This document shows, piece after piece, positions 44,200 to 54,823 of a stretch of DNA of 64,000 bases (within the stretch, counting starts at the first letter, position 1; every line of letters starts with the position of its first letter). The stretch comes from Paralithodes platypus. Its lineage: Eukaryota > Arthropoda > Malacostraca > Decapoda > Lithodidae. Location: assembly GCA_032716605.1 (NCBI GenBank), contig CM064523.1, positions 39,312,026 to 39,376,025 on the forward strand. The letters run 5' to 3'. A program made the position numbers and the translations under genes. The notes beneath the pieces are model-generated. The model saw only the letters and a list, made by a program, of their open reading frames with translations, was not told the DNA's origin and did not search any database.

Positions 44200-45950
44200 C
44201 CTAGTAAACAACTTATCTCGCAGAACATGCCTAGTGCCCTCCCACAACCCAGTCGAGACCGCAGCTTCTAACCTGTAGTCTCCCTCCTTCTCCACCTTCG
44301 TTCCTAGAACAGCCAGGTCATGAGAGGGACAATCAGTACCACCTGTGCAGTCACTCCCATAGTTCATTATTGCTAAGGCTTCCCCGCCGATACCATACAT
44401 GCGCACCCCCGCATTCCTTACGACTACATCTGCCTGCGCAGCATCACCGCTTTTAGAGACATGGCCAGATATAGTCGGTCTATGGTAGGCTGTTGCATTC
44501 GACTAGAGCAGCATTGGGAGGCTATGCGACGACTGGGCACTTCTATGCCACAGCCAACCTCACCAATCTGCTCAATGTCCTCCTTCTGACCACCACCCTT
44601 GGCAGCCATGGGTCGACCCTGACCTGACAACCATGTCCAAGCCTCGTTGCCCACCTTGAACCACCGAAACAACGAGGCTAACGGGCTTTCAACATTCACG
44701 TGACCTGCCCGCGGAACATCTTGTACCGCCCGAGTTGTGAGGCTCAGGGGCTCGGCACGACCAGTGGGGTATGAACCGAGCTGGTGCTGGAGCGCTGCAC
44801 ACTGGTGCTCAGGCAGGTGCTCTAGCGCTTCCACAGCCACCAGACTCGCGTTCCCCGCCCACTGCTCCGCCGAGACATGATAATCCCTACTCTCCTCCAC
44901 CTGTGCCCTACTCCCTACTGCCCCCCTCTCCTTCTCCACCTTGGCCTCTGCAGACCAATGCAGGGACAGTAGGCTGCTCAGGTGGTTGCCTCACAAACTC
45001 CTCCAACAGGTTCACATGACATGTTTGCCCGTCCTCGTGTTTGATCTCGACAGCACCATTACCACACTTCTGAACTTTCGGACCCTTCAACTGCAGTTTA
45101 CAAATATCTGAGGGAACCAACCTGTCTAAATGCTTCCGAAGCAACCCAAGTCCTCCCCCAATGTCAAACTGAGCAACCCTTTTTTCTCTCTGTGTGTAAC
45201 ATTGCTGCCTTGGAGTCTCTTCCTGCCCTACCTCCTCACTAGCTGTGACAGGTCCTGGGGTCTCTCCAGACTCCAACAATGGTGCCAATACTGAGTTGCC
45301 AAGAAGAGCTGCTGGTACTAAACTCTCCAAACGTTTACCAACATCAGCCGTCTTCTTCCAACCGTTCCTCCGCTGATCAGAAGACTGAGGAATAGGCTGT
45401 GACACTTGGATGCAAGAGGTCTTGTAACAACACACGCCATAGGTTGTACTTGACACTTCTCTACCCACTCCTGTTCCTCCCTACTCACGTCGGCCGGCTT
45501 CTCGGCAACGACTATGGGGGAAACCTCAGAAGTAGGCATTGCAAAGTCGTTGCCGAGAAGGAGGTCGACGCCCCCAACAGGCAAGTTCTCCACAACACCC
45601 ACATCCAATTCTCGTGCCACACCATCCACCTCCAGTTCCATCCTGACCAACGGGTATGACCTGATAGCATTGATACCTTGCACCACAACCACCCGTGCCG
45701 CGTTTATTGGTCTACCAGTAAAGTTCTTCATTAAAGTCTGAGAGGCACCCGTGTCTCGCAACAGCTCAACTTCATGCTTCTTACCAGCCCACTTCACGCA
45801 GCCATGCCCTCGATGGTCACAAAAGACATCGCGGACAGGGTTCGAGCCTTCCGGATTCTTCTCCACTGGCTGTGTCTCAGCCTCTGACGTTATACCCCGG
45901 GCAAACTCAGACGACTTCGGGGACACCCCAATGTTGCGAGCCAAAGACAC
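44200..45950 (-). pseudogene. protease and integrase-tail region of LTR element 2
   Basis: The 210-codon frame 45950-45318 holds the protease motif LRDTGASQTLM and continues VVENLPVGGVDLLLGNDFAM without the frameshift seen in element 1, so this protease is longer and better kept. Next frames carry HLDRLVPSDICKLQL, QTCHVNLLEEFVRQPPEQP and ALEHLPEHQCAAL. A following stretch, 44760-44200, has no family that I recognise but is shared with element 1. Confidence 0.65.
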
Positions 45951-46056
45951 AACTGCATTAGGTGGCTTGCTTGGACAGGCTCTTGCAAAATGCCCCTTCT
46001 CATGACAATGAAAACACTCTTAACTCCCCCTTGGGCTTCCCATGAGTTAGGGAAGG

Positions 46057-47406
46057 TCACTGAGCCTTCTTAAACGAGACGGTACTAGGTTTATGGTCAG
46101 TTTTGGAGTCGTTGCTCTTGTTCTTAGTGTAATTATATGTATCAGTGTTTCGGGGAGGGGGAGGGTTACGCTCCTTATTGCCTGCATCACTTCTCTGTGC
46201 AAGACCGCACCCACGAATCAAAGATAACCGAAGGTCAGCCATCTCAGCTGCCTCCTGAAGGGTTTTCGGGTTTTTCTCTTTAATATTCAACGTCAGATCG
46301 CCGCCCGTACACTTGAAAAATTGTTCTAGAAGCATCAGCTGTTTCAACTCCTCAAACGTCGATGCCTTCTCAGAACGCAGCCAGTTTCTAAATGCATCGG
46401 ACAGATCCCGGGCATGCTCAAGAAAGGTGCACTCACGACCCTTCGTTACACCCCGGAACTTCAATCTGTACGTCTCTGGTTGTAACTCATATGCCCGCAG
46501 AACAGCCTCCTTCAATACCTCATAATCGATGCACGACTCCAAAGGCAACGCATCATATGCCTTGAGTCCTTTGCCAATCAACCTAGAGGAAACAAGGGCT
46601 GCCCACTTAACCTCGGGCCATTGGTGCTCCCGGCACTTCGACTCATCAAATACAGGGACCAACTTGAGCAGGTGCGATAACGACTGATGAAGACCTCGAT
46701 TCCCAGAACCGAGACGCTGCCCTGTCGACTCCACCCCAGACTTCTCAAGATCTATGTCTGCACAGTACTTCGCCTTTCTCTCCTCAGCCTCAGTCTCATA
46801 TCTGGCCCTTCTCTCCTCAGCCTTACTCTCTCGCTGCCGTTGCTCGAGCTCGTATCTGGCCCTTCTCTCCTCAGCCTGAATCTTAACCATCTCAAACACC
46901 TGCTGCAGCTGCATCTTAGCCATCTCAAGATGGAAGAGCATATCTGCAGTTAAACCTTGAGGAGGAGGAGATGCAACAATTGGAGACTCAACCAAGTGCA
47001 AACCACGCTGCCAGTGACTATCGGCCTGCGGGACCGAACCCGGCTCCGGAGCCCGAGGGGGCGCCATGGTAGGAGTCGAGTGGAATGGGGGCTGGGACGA
47101 AGGTGCCCCAGCTCCCGCTCCACCCGAAGCCCCACGCACCCCGCCGAGCACACAGGCCGCCAGGTCACCTCTTGACATGCTGCTAGTGCCCACATGCCCC
47201 ATGACCGTGGCCAAATACTGGAGACCATACCGATCAATCCCCGACACCCGATCAACAGTAATAGGCATCTCCAGAAACTTCCTTGCATCCTCCTCACTAG
47301 TTATGACTCCAATGCCTTCGGACAAACCACGCTGCTGCACCTCAGAGTCTGTTTCCCGTACTGTATCCCCACTGTACACCGATCCGTCGTCCGACATATT
47401 GTCCAC
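46057..47406 (-). CDS. intact Gag ORF of LTR element 2, 449 aa
   Basis: An uninterrupted frame from MDNMSDDGSVYSGDTVRETD. Order: an acidic N-terminus; a Pro/Ala/Gly-rich linker (about residues 100-150); a charged helical stretch with repeated EERRARY words (about 185-225); the capsid-like core with LVPVFDES, WPEVKWAALVSSRLIGKGLK, VLKEAVLRAYELQPETYRLK, FLEHARDLSDAFRNWLRSEK and FEELKQLMLLEQFFKC; and a basic tail. It lacks an 11-residue piece present in element 1 (GVTEFCMRFEK after VFDES), an in-frame deletion. The stop falls before the CCHC knuckle, which follows at about 46022-45981 in another frame (CFHCHEKGHFARAC). Gag forms particles and binds the element RNA. Confidence 0.85.
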   Translation of the reverse strand: MDNMSDDGSVYSGDTVRETDSEVQQRGLSEGIGVITSEEDARKFLEMPITVDRVSGIDRYGLQYLATVMGHVGTSSMSRGDLAACVLGGVRGASGGAGAGAPSSQPPFHSTPTMAPPRAPEPGSVPQADSHWQRGLHLVESPIVASPPPQGLTADMLFHLEMAKMQLQQVFEMVKIQAEERRARYELEQRQRESKAEERRARYETEAEERKAKYCADIDLEKSGVESTGQRLGSGNRGLHQSLSHLLKLVPVFDESKCREHQWPEVKWAALVSSRLIGKGLKAYDALPLESCIDYEVLKEAVLRAYELQPETYRLKFRGVTKGRECTFLEHARDLSDAFRNWLRSEKASTFEELKQLMLLEQFFKCTGGDLTLNIKEKNPKTLQEAAEMADLRLSLIRGCGLAQRSDAGNKERNPPPPRNTDTYNYTKNKSNDSKTDHKPSTVSFKKAQ

Positions 47407-47618
47407 CGAAAATTCTCAACGTTAATAAACAAAAAAAAGTACCTAAACTCGTAGCACTATTCACTCAAAAATATAAAATGCTTGAAGACTCTTAAGTGTT
47501 CTACTACTTGCCAACAAAAATTCCACGTGTCCACTATATTCCTTTAAACAAAACAAATGACCACAACACTCCTGCAATATTTCTCTAAGTTCACAAAATC
47601 CTAAGCAAGGTCGCCATT

Positions 47619-49439
47619 TGTTACGACCGGGGCTCGTATAAAACAAGGGCTCTTAATCATTGGACTAGAAAGGCACACAGTCACAATGGTAACACTAGAT
47701 CCAACCCTCGAACTTATAATGCCGGTGCACAAAAAACACCTATACCCTCCAGAGTTAAATCTGCGATAACGGGGTATCCTATAACTCGGTATAAGTGCAC
47801 TACTACTACAGGCTGATGATCTCTGATACAGCCTGATCACAACAACATACAATTACGTTAATAAGGTATACAAGGAAAAGATAGAGACCTTAATTAAATC
47901 AAAATGCAATGATTTAAAGAAAACTAGAAGAAGGTATATTTAAAGTTACTCTAAACAATAATGAACTATCACTCCTATACTAAAGAAAGTGAACGAAAGT
48001 CCCAAAGCATCGAGTAGGATTCTTCTGAAGAAAGTCTGATGCTGGGGTAAGATGATCGTATCGGATTTTGAACTGTTATATAAAGCAGGGACAATATAGG
48101 ACAAGTGTAGAGGCAGACAGTGTTAACTGACACAGGAATAACGATAAATGCACACTAGTATTATCTCCAACAACAAAAGAAGTACTTAGTCAGGCAACTC
48201 AAAAAGCCTGCTCAGGTTGTGCAACTCAACAGCAACCAAGGCTTACAGTCAACGTGAATAAGAATGCTGCATACATAACATAAGAGCGTATAATTCTAAA
48301 CGGGTGTCTAGCTGGGATGGCGTAGGCTAGGAAACAGTGGCTGAGCAAGCGGCTCGTAGCCTAGCGAGGTCCTTAAGACTGTGCGGCCAAATTACGTTAA
48401 TTGACGGGGTGCTCTCTTGAGAGATCCAGATCGCTAGTATCTGGTTCTCTCCTGGCGACCCTCGCAAAGTCAAAACAAAACGAGTTAGCACAGTGCTGGG
48501 TGGCAGAGGCAAAAGCCCTCACTCGCAGCACAGTGCTAAACTCACAAGGTACACAGTCAGAAAGACCACCTAGGCTTCCCACGTCTCTGTTGCGATTGTA
48601 CAGGTTAAACAAAACCTGTTACACATCGGAAATCACAACACCTGTAGCCTTAACCCAGTCTAGCATTATATAGCCCAGCAGACAGCCAAGGAATAGGCAG
48701 GGAGACAGCGTGAGTGTGTCGAACCTCTACAGACAAAATGGTAACCCCTCCAAAATGCCTAACTAAACATATAATATCTGAGAGCTTCAGCATATAATAC
48801 AATGGCCGATATATGAAATCGTGCAGAACCAAAGGGGAGTTATGATATTAAATAGAGAGGTAGAATGAGAGGTAAGAAGTTGAGAGAGAGAGAAAGTGCT
48901 CTATAGGTAGAAGTCGGTGACAGGTGGCAAGGGATATGATAAGGGTATGCTGGTCAAGCAAGCTCTGAAGAGAGTAACTCCTCGAGTCCTCGGGACCCCT
49001 AGGATCACACACAAAGGCATGGTGGTCAGCCAATCACAGGCCGCTACGTCACCAGGCAGCAGGGCTGCAGAAGGCGCCAGGAACCACCAGCCAATCAAGA
49101 AGCGTGGGAAGGCACGCGCGCGAGCCTACAGCGAGGGGGAGTCAGCACATGTATATGCACGCACACACGACCACCCCACCACCCCACCGCCTATATTATT
49201 CTCTCTCCTCAACTATATACAATGCATCTTATGTTCTACTTATGATATAAAATGCTTCCCCTTGTCACAGACGAAAATAAAGACCACCACGGGACTGTCT
49301 GCAACAAGACGAACACTATGAAAGAAAGAACAACATTGTAGATAGACTGTAGCCAAATACCTTGGCCTGGCGAGTGCTAGCGAGTGGCCAAGCGAGCGGC
49401 TGAGCCCATGTGGCGTTGTGCCAAGCTGCAGGCATCACA
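47619..49439 (-). repeat. 5' LTR of LTR element 2
   Basis: 1821 bp. On the minus strand it opens TGTGATGCCTGCAGC and closes GGTCGTAACA. TGGCGACCTTGC follows two bases later as primer-binding-like sequence. The R/U5 half is nearly the same as in element 1; the U3 half is divergent. Confidence 0.87.
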
Positions 49440-50010
49440 GATGTCAGATGGAAGAATCGAGATGGTCGCCAATACCTCTGGTTCTGACTGAAAAGGAATA
49501 TGCATACTGTAAGAACTAGAATATTAATGGAAAATATACAGTACTGTACTATATAGTAAATTGTGTAATGTTGAAATTTCACAATCTTTGTTCATATATT
49601 TATGACAGGACACCCAAGTATCTACAGATCATATATAGAATGCTCTCAATAATATCTACTTATTTCATGAGACCTCTGTGAAAGAGATGTAGTAAAGTTT
49701 CAGAAGGGCTGCTAAGAAACTTGTAGTCACTATATGAACTGAAAGTCAATAATGATATATCGTGATGATTTTTTTTTTTGTGAAAGCCAACATAGCCCAT
49801 AAACCCTCTTCTCTAAAACTTGAAACATACCTCTGCTACATTCATCAATGATAGCAAGACAGTAACTTCTTGTAATGTCATAATTACCTGCCTATCCATG
49901 GGTTATGGATTCATTGGGTCTCCACCTCTCATAGAAATAGATTTCTATCAACACTATTAATGACCCCAAATCAACAATATTTACTTTTTTTGAGTTCAAG
50001 ATGCGAACAC

Positions 50011-50187
50011 AGGGGATAAAGTTGATTGTAGAGATATATTTTTAGTGATTCAGGAGTGAGTATGATGGAGAAAGCAAAAATCTTAGGCTTGATTTTACAG
50101 GGGATAAAGTTGATTGTAGAGATATATTTTCAGTGATTCAGGAGTGAGTATGATGGAGAAAGCAAAAATCTTAGGCTTGATTTTATT
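50011..50187. repeat. 88-bp tandem duplication
   Basis: GGGGATAAAGTTGATTGTAG and the following segment through TAGGCTTGATTTTA occur twice at an 88-base spacing with one substitution. It lies in an intron of the MADF gene. Confidence 0.85.
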
Positions 50188-50529
50188 TGAGGTGTAAAAT
50201 ATACAATCAAATTTATTAAGAGGCATAAATATCCTTGGAATCATATTACAGTGTTGCATCTAACTAACCTTTTCCTGTGTAATGTTGATATCAAAGTTGC
50301 TGGCAGAGTCACTCATGTCAACCATGGAGTCCTTTAGGAACATGGCAAATTCAAATAATGGCCACTTTGGACCAGGCTTTCCTTCAGATCCGCTGGGTGA
50401 TCGTTGCTTTGTTACAAGGGTGTTCAAAATATTGAAAATATATTTGCTGTTGCGTGTAGAATTTAATGATATCATGCAATGTAGATAACTGCTGTGCTGC
50501 TAGTTGATTATGTGCATGGCCTTCCTGCA

Positions 50530-51989
50530 AAATGGTACCAGTATTAATAATGGGTTCATCACTCTTTGTTGATGGCACACACAGCACATCTAACAAACAG
50601 TTGAAAGTGCTGCAAGATAGGCTACTGGCCTTTCTTCACCAATGGGAAAGTATGTATTTTGCCTCTTATCAAGGAAATTGGTGGATGTATAGGATGACTT
50701 TTAATATATCACCAGTATGCATCTGTTGGCAGCATCCATGGTGTATGGCTTTATGAGTTCCTGAGCATGGCAGAAAGTTTTGAGAATGTGGTGAAGTCCA
50801 AGGGGTAGATAATAGGTGAATTTGGGTTACAACTTACTTATTTACCAGTACTGTACTGTACGGTACGAACTATATATGAATACCGGTATTGTTTTCTCGG
50901 CGAACATTACGAGTCAAAGGGAGGATCTTATCTTCCTGTTCACTGACTATGGGTTATATATTAATTAAAGCCAAGTTAGTCTGATTTGAGTGTATTATCC
51001 CTTAAAATCAGGGTGATGCCATATGGCGTCATGCATGTTTTGGCCACAATCCCAGTTGACGACATGAGGTGTCCGGATGTTTCGCGCCAGTAATAAATAA
51101 ATTTGCGGTCCCTATAAATAATAGGCTAGGCCTAGCCTAGGCTACATATTCTATAATTCTAGGCCTAGACCTAAGATATGATAGATGCTGAAATCACTGT
51201 CGGTCCTAAAAGTAACCGGGAAGGATGTAGTTACCGGGTGTACCATACCGACATACAACATAAATCATCTATAAATACTTATAAATCTATAATATTAGGA
51301 TTACTAGGTTAGGTTAGGTTAGGTTGATTGGTTAGGGTAATGTATTTTGTATCCAAAGGCAGTCAAAATAGACGGAAACATGATGGTGAGCGTCCGCGTA
51401 GTGTAAACAAGACGGGCAGTACACCCGGTAACTACATTCTTGCCAAGTAACCTTTACCAAATTTAGAATATTTAGCCCATGCCTTTATTTCGGAAAACAA
51501 AATTGTCAAAACGCTATCAACTAAAACTGCACCCAAATTTGTTCAAAGGGCATAGGCTACCCGGCATAGCCTAGGGCCCTAGGCTACTGAACTGGAGCCA
51601 CAGGCCTAGGCCTCTTCCAGAAAAACATCTGTGAGTAGGCTAGGCTATCGTAGCCTAATACTGTACTCTGCACTAGGCTATTTAGCATAGACTAGGCCTA
51701 ACTTAGGATATATATCTATATATCTTTGAGAAGCCACTTCTAATTGTCTGGGTCATATCAAATACAATAATAATAGTAATCATGGAAAAACTAAATAAGA
51801 TGGTCACTAATTTTCCCATGGATTTTTTTATTTTTCCCGGTTAGTTTTCATCAATGTATAGTGTTAGGAAATAATTACAACCCTCGGCGAAACCGTTTTC
51901 CCCATTATACAACGATCTTAAGACACGTCGCCTGATAGTGGGGAGGGCTATCAAGTACAGGATAAATGAGGGGTTAAATGCGTAAAACG
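50530..51989. other. MADF gene intron sequence, no coding content recognised
   Basis: Contains GCCTAGGCC-rich stretches (51120-51720), a short TTAGGTTAGG run at 51305 and the second copy of the 20008-20100 repeat (51359-51450). Frames at 50384-50756 on both strands are not protein-like beyond exon 2. Confidence 0.45.
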
Positions 51990-52450
51990 GCGATTAAAAC
52001 GTATTTTAGCAAAACTTGGCTCGGGTTTTAAGGTATTTCAAATGCCTAAATCCCAATATTTCGAAAACCAGAGCCAAGTTTTGGCCAAAGCTGGCTCGGA
52101 TTTTTAGAGTTTGTAGACAAAAAAATTACAGTAACCTCATTTAGAAATTTGGCTCAGGTTTCCCGAAATTGCAAAGCCATAAAACCCGAATTTTGGAAAA
52201 CCCGAGCCAAGTTTTGGCAAAACTTGGCTCGGATTTTGCGATTTTTAAGAGTAAAAAATTGCAGTAACCTGTTTTAGATTTTTGGCTCATGTTTCCCTAA
52301 ATTGCAAACCCCAAAAAGCATAATTTTGGAAAACCCAAGGCAATTTTTGGCAAAACTTGGATCGTATTTTGAGAATCGAAAAAGACTAGGTCGGTAATAG
52401 GCTCATGATTTCCCTAATTGCAAAGCCGTATAACCATATTTATCGAAAAC
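51990..52450. repeat. degenerate tandem repeat rich in AAACTTGGCTCGG palindromes
   Basis: About four units near 120 bases share GCAAAACTTGGCTCGGATTTT, TTTGGCTCA-x-GTTTCCC and AATTGCAAA words. A hairpin at about 52201-52233 has 14-base perfect arms (CCGAGCCAAGTTTT and its complement) around a three-base loop. A similar pair lies at 52068-52100. Confidence 0.7.
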
Positions 52451-52708
52451 GTAGCACTTATTTAAATCATAAATATCCAATAACATAGACCTAGTACATT
52501 GGATACAAGCCTAATCCACACCTAACGCCTACAATGTGTCCGTAGTACCTAGTAGGCCTACGTGGGATACAACACGAACCCTTACCGGTGCCATGACCGC
52601 CCATTTAGTATTCGGGCGTATCTGTAAATACTACCGCAACTACGAATCTTGTTTCTGAGACCTAGTATATTAACCTAACCAAACAACCCAACTTACCTAA
52701 CCTAGACC

Positions 52709-53520
52709 CAGTACGTGGGATACTAAACTAGCCCTTGCATGCCAGCAACAGCGGATTCATAGTACTCAGTACGTGGCATACTAAACTAGCCCTTGCATGC
52801 CAGCAACAGCGGATTCATAGTACTCAGTACGTGGCATACTAAACTAGCCCTTGCATGCCAGGTACAGCGGATTCATAGTACTCAGTACGTGGAATACTAA
52901 AGTAGCCCTTGCATGCCAGCAACAGCGGATTCATAGTACTCAGTACGTGGCATACTAAACTAGCCCTTGCATGCCAGGTACAGCGGATTCATAGTACTCA
53001 GTACGTGGAATACTAAACTAGCCCTTGCATGCCAGCAACAGCGGATTCATAGTACTCAGTACGTGGCATACTAAACTAGCCCTTGCATGCCAGGTACAGC
53101 GGATTCATAGTACCCAGTACGTGGAATACTAAACTAGCCCTTGCATGCCAGCAACAGCGGATTCATAGTACTCAGTACGTGGCATACTAAACTAGCCCTT
53201 GCATGCCAGGTACAGCGGATTCATAGTACTCAGTACGTGGAATACTAAACTAGCCCTTGCATGCCAGCAACAGCGGATTCATAGTACTCAGTACGTGGCA
53301 TACTAAACTAGCCCTTGCATGCCAGGTACAGCGGATTCATAGTACTCAGTACGTGGAATACTAAACTAGCCCTTGCATGCCAGCAACAGCGGATTCATAG
53401 TACTCAGTACGTGGCATACTAAACTAGCCCTTGCATGCCAGGTACAGCGGATTCTTATTACTCAGTACGTGGACTACTAAACTAGCCCTTGCATGCCAGC
53501 TACAGAGGATTCATAGTACT
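52709..53520. repeat. 58-bp satellite array, 14 units, with 116-bp higher-order dimer
   Basis: CAGTACGTGG recurs every 58 bases from 52709 to 53521 without a single indel. Units 3 to 13 alternate strictly between GGCATACT...CAGGTACAGC and GGAATACT...CAGCAACAGC. This shows amplification by dimers. Each unit contains a GCATGC palindrome. The terminal units carry private changes (GGGATACT first, GGACTACT and GCTACAGAGG last). Confidence 0.93.
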
Positions 53521-53773
53521 CAGTACGTGGTATTTATTACCCATTAATTTCCGGAAGTTTAAACCTATGCGAAAAAATCTTACCTCTTACACGTCCCATC
53601 AGTCGGCAAACACCCATGTTCTGTGAATAGTTTCAGGGCAGCAGTATTATTTCGTGTAGTGTCTACAATAATTGAGTGTGGCAGAGGTGAACATCCTTTG
53701 CATTCTACCGCCATGACTCGACTGGCAATTTTCAGGTAAATCAAGGTGGGTATCTGTGATTGGCCGATTGCAA

Positions 53774-53906
53774 TGACGTAATGAACATATTATACCGGAG
53801 TGATTGGCTCCCGAGGGTATACGTGACCAGAGCGTGACGTAGCATATGCGTTATAATGACGTGTTCACAAAAAACCCAATAGGAACCCAGTAGTGTCTCG
53901 TGACGT
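53774..53906 (+). promoter_or_regulatory. cluster of four TGACGT words and CCAAT-type boxes
   Basis: TGACGT occurs at 53774, 53835, 53857 and 53901. ATTGG occurs at about 53759 and in GTGATTGGCTCC near 53801. The LTR U3 regions show the same pairing of TGACGTAG and GATTGGCT. No transcript start is visible, so this is a composition-based suggestion. Confidence 0.3.
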
Positions 53907-54781
53907 GGTGCGCAAAGCTGTGGAAATGAACACCTGTAGTTTCGACAGAGATGAGCAGGTGGATTTAGTGTTGACTAACAATCTGGTGGACAGACCTCGG
54001 GAGACAGGTGAAAATGGCGTGTGTACGAATCGGTGCCGTCTATAGGAAGGTATTTACAACCATGTTACGAAAAAAATCCATTTTAGTACCATATATTTTT
54101 ATTAGGTTTTGCCGAGGCTTAAAACACATTTTCATATGATGTTTAGAGTATATAAAATCCATATTTGTTTTCAAATATTGCAAAATAATTGGTGACCAAC
54201 GTTATACTGCAATCATATTAGGCTATAATCCTATAGATTACCTGCGGTCAAATTGATGAGTGAAGGGTGTTCCAGTCTGAGGGATTCAGCGATGTCTTCA
54301 CAGGCCTTCTTCTTGATGGTTTTCTTGCTGTAGTTTACATCTTTCGGATCCCACATCGCCCTTATTTGCCGCACCAGCTCCAGCAGAGATGCTTCTGACT
54401 CCCGGGTCCATGGTAACTTATCCTGTTTACTCATACTGGTATATTCTATTCGACACTGCAAGTAACTGAACTGCCTGGACGAAGAATGAAATTTCCCGGG
54501 AAACTGTATGTAAACAAACAGTCAAATCAACATCAAACATGTATGTACTAACTTCTATTTAATTGTTTAATTTGTTTGTAAATAAGAAACTATTGTTTGT
54601 TGCATTGTATCAATTTATGAAAGACAGTGCTTGCTTTTGTTACAAATAATGTACCTTAGTTTTTCTTTACGTCGAATCTTGATGGACAGGAGCAATTTTA
54701 AGACGAACAGGATGGTCTTGGAGCAATACCTTGAACTATTGATCGAAATTAATTGCTCCTTGCTCCAAATCAGTCTTCCAG

Positions 54782-54820
54782 CAATTAATTGACCGTAAAA
54801 GCGCACGTGTGACAGGGCCT
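54782..54820 (-). repeat. right terminal inverted repeat of the Harbinger
   Basis: The outermost 19 bases are the exact reverse complement of 16870-16888. TAA follows at 54821-54823. Confidence 0.85.
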
Positions 54821-54823
54821 TAA

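Larger units (their letters stand above)
41636..49439 (-). mobile_element. LTR retrotransposon 2 (same family as element 1), minus strand
   Basis: 7804 bp. LTRs at 47619-49439 (5') and 41636-43408 (3') on the minus strand. GATG flanks both ends (41632-41635 and 49440-49443). The interior contains an intact Gag ORF and the same truncated Pol as element 1. The 3' junction is abnormal: the 3' LTR lacks its first bases, and the polypurine-tract region is replaced by a run of 17 C on the plus strand (43409-43425). It sits inside exon 3 of the Harbinger MADF gene. The U3 halves of the LTRs differ clearly from those of element 1, so the two belong to different subfamilies. Confidence 0.88.
37756..54434 (-). 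pseudogene. MADF-domain partner gene of the Harbinger, three exons, two split by insertions
   Basis: Exon 1 (54434-54242): MSKQDKLPWTRESEASLLEL, WDPKDVNY, KACEDIAESL, a MADF DNA-binding start, ending at a CAG-GTAATC donor. Exon 2 (about 50446-50269): KYIFNILNTLVTKQ, SPSGSEG, GPKWPLFEFAMFLKDS, with donor AAG-GTTAGT. Exon 3 begins 49487 after CTTTTCAG in matching phase: SEPEVLATISILPSDI, then LTR element 2; after it HNYHTSESSPSSASPQPASP, then LINE3; after it SAKVATNVERKNLKRAATN, a basic KKSKK patch and a C-terminal helix-rich tail to TAG near 37756. Removing each insert plus one duplication keeps exon 3 in frame apart from one TAA (41620-41622). The exon 1-2 phase does not match, so an indel or missed exon is likely. 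In PIF/Harbinger elements such proteins help the transposase reach DNA and the nucleus. Confidence 0.72.
16870..54820. mobile_element. PIF/Harbinger transposon inflated to about 38 kb by nested insertions
   Basis: The left end AGGCCCTGTCACACGTGCG (16870-16888) is preceded by TAA (16867-16869). The right end is its exact 19-base reverse complement (54802-54820) followed by TAA (54821-54823). Similarity continues inward: a GGTCAATAAATT versus GGTCAATTAATT block, then GGAGCAATTAATT words on both sides. A three-base TAA/TTA duplication is the rule for PIF/Harbinger. Inside are the two genes such elements carry: a HARBI1-like transposase (plus, 17182-23437) and a MADF/Myb-like protein (minus, 54434-37756). 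They converge, and no other gene of native character lies between. The length is explained by nested elements listed separately. Both genes are broken, so it is dead. Confidence 0.82.

Noticed and set aside
51300..51330. TTAGG telomere repeat
   Set aside because: Only a few imperfect TTAGGT units occur, as at 17860 and 18000; this is far too short for a telomere or a clear interstitial array.
52709..53520. CRISPR-like periodic array
   Set aside because: Units are contiguous with no unique spacers, and the context is eukaryotic. It is a satellite.
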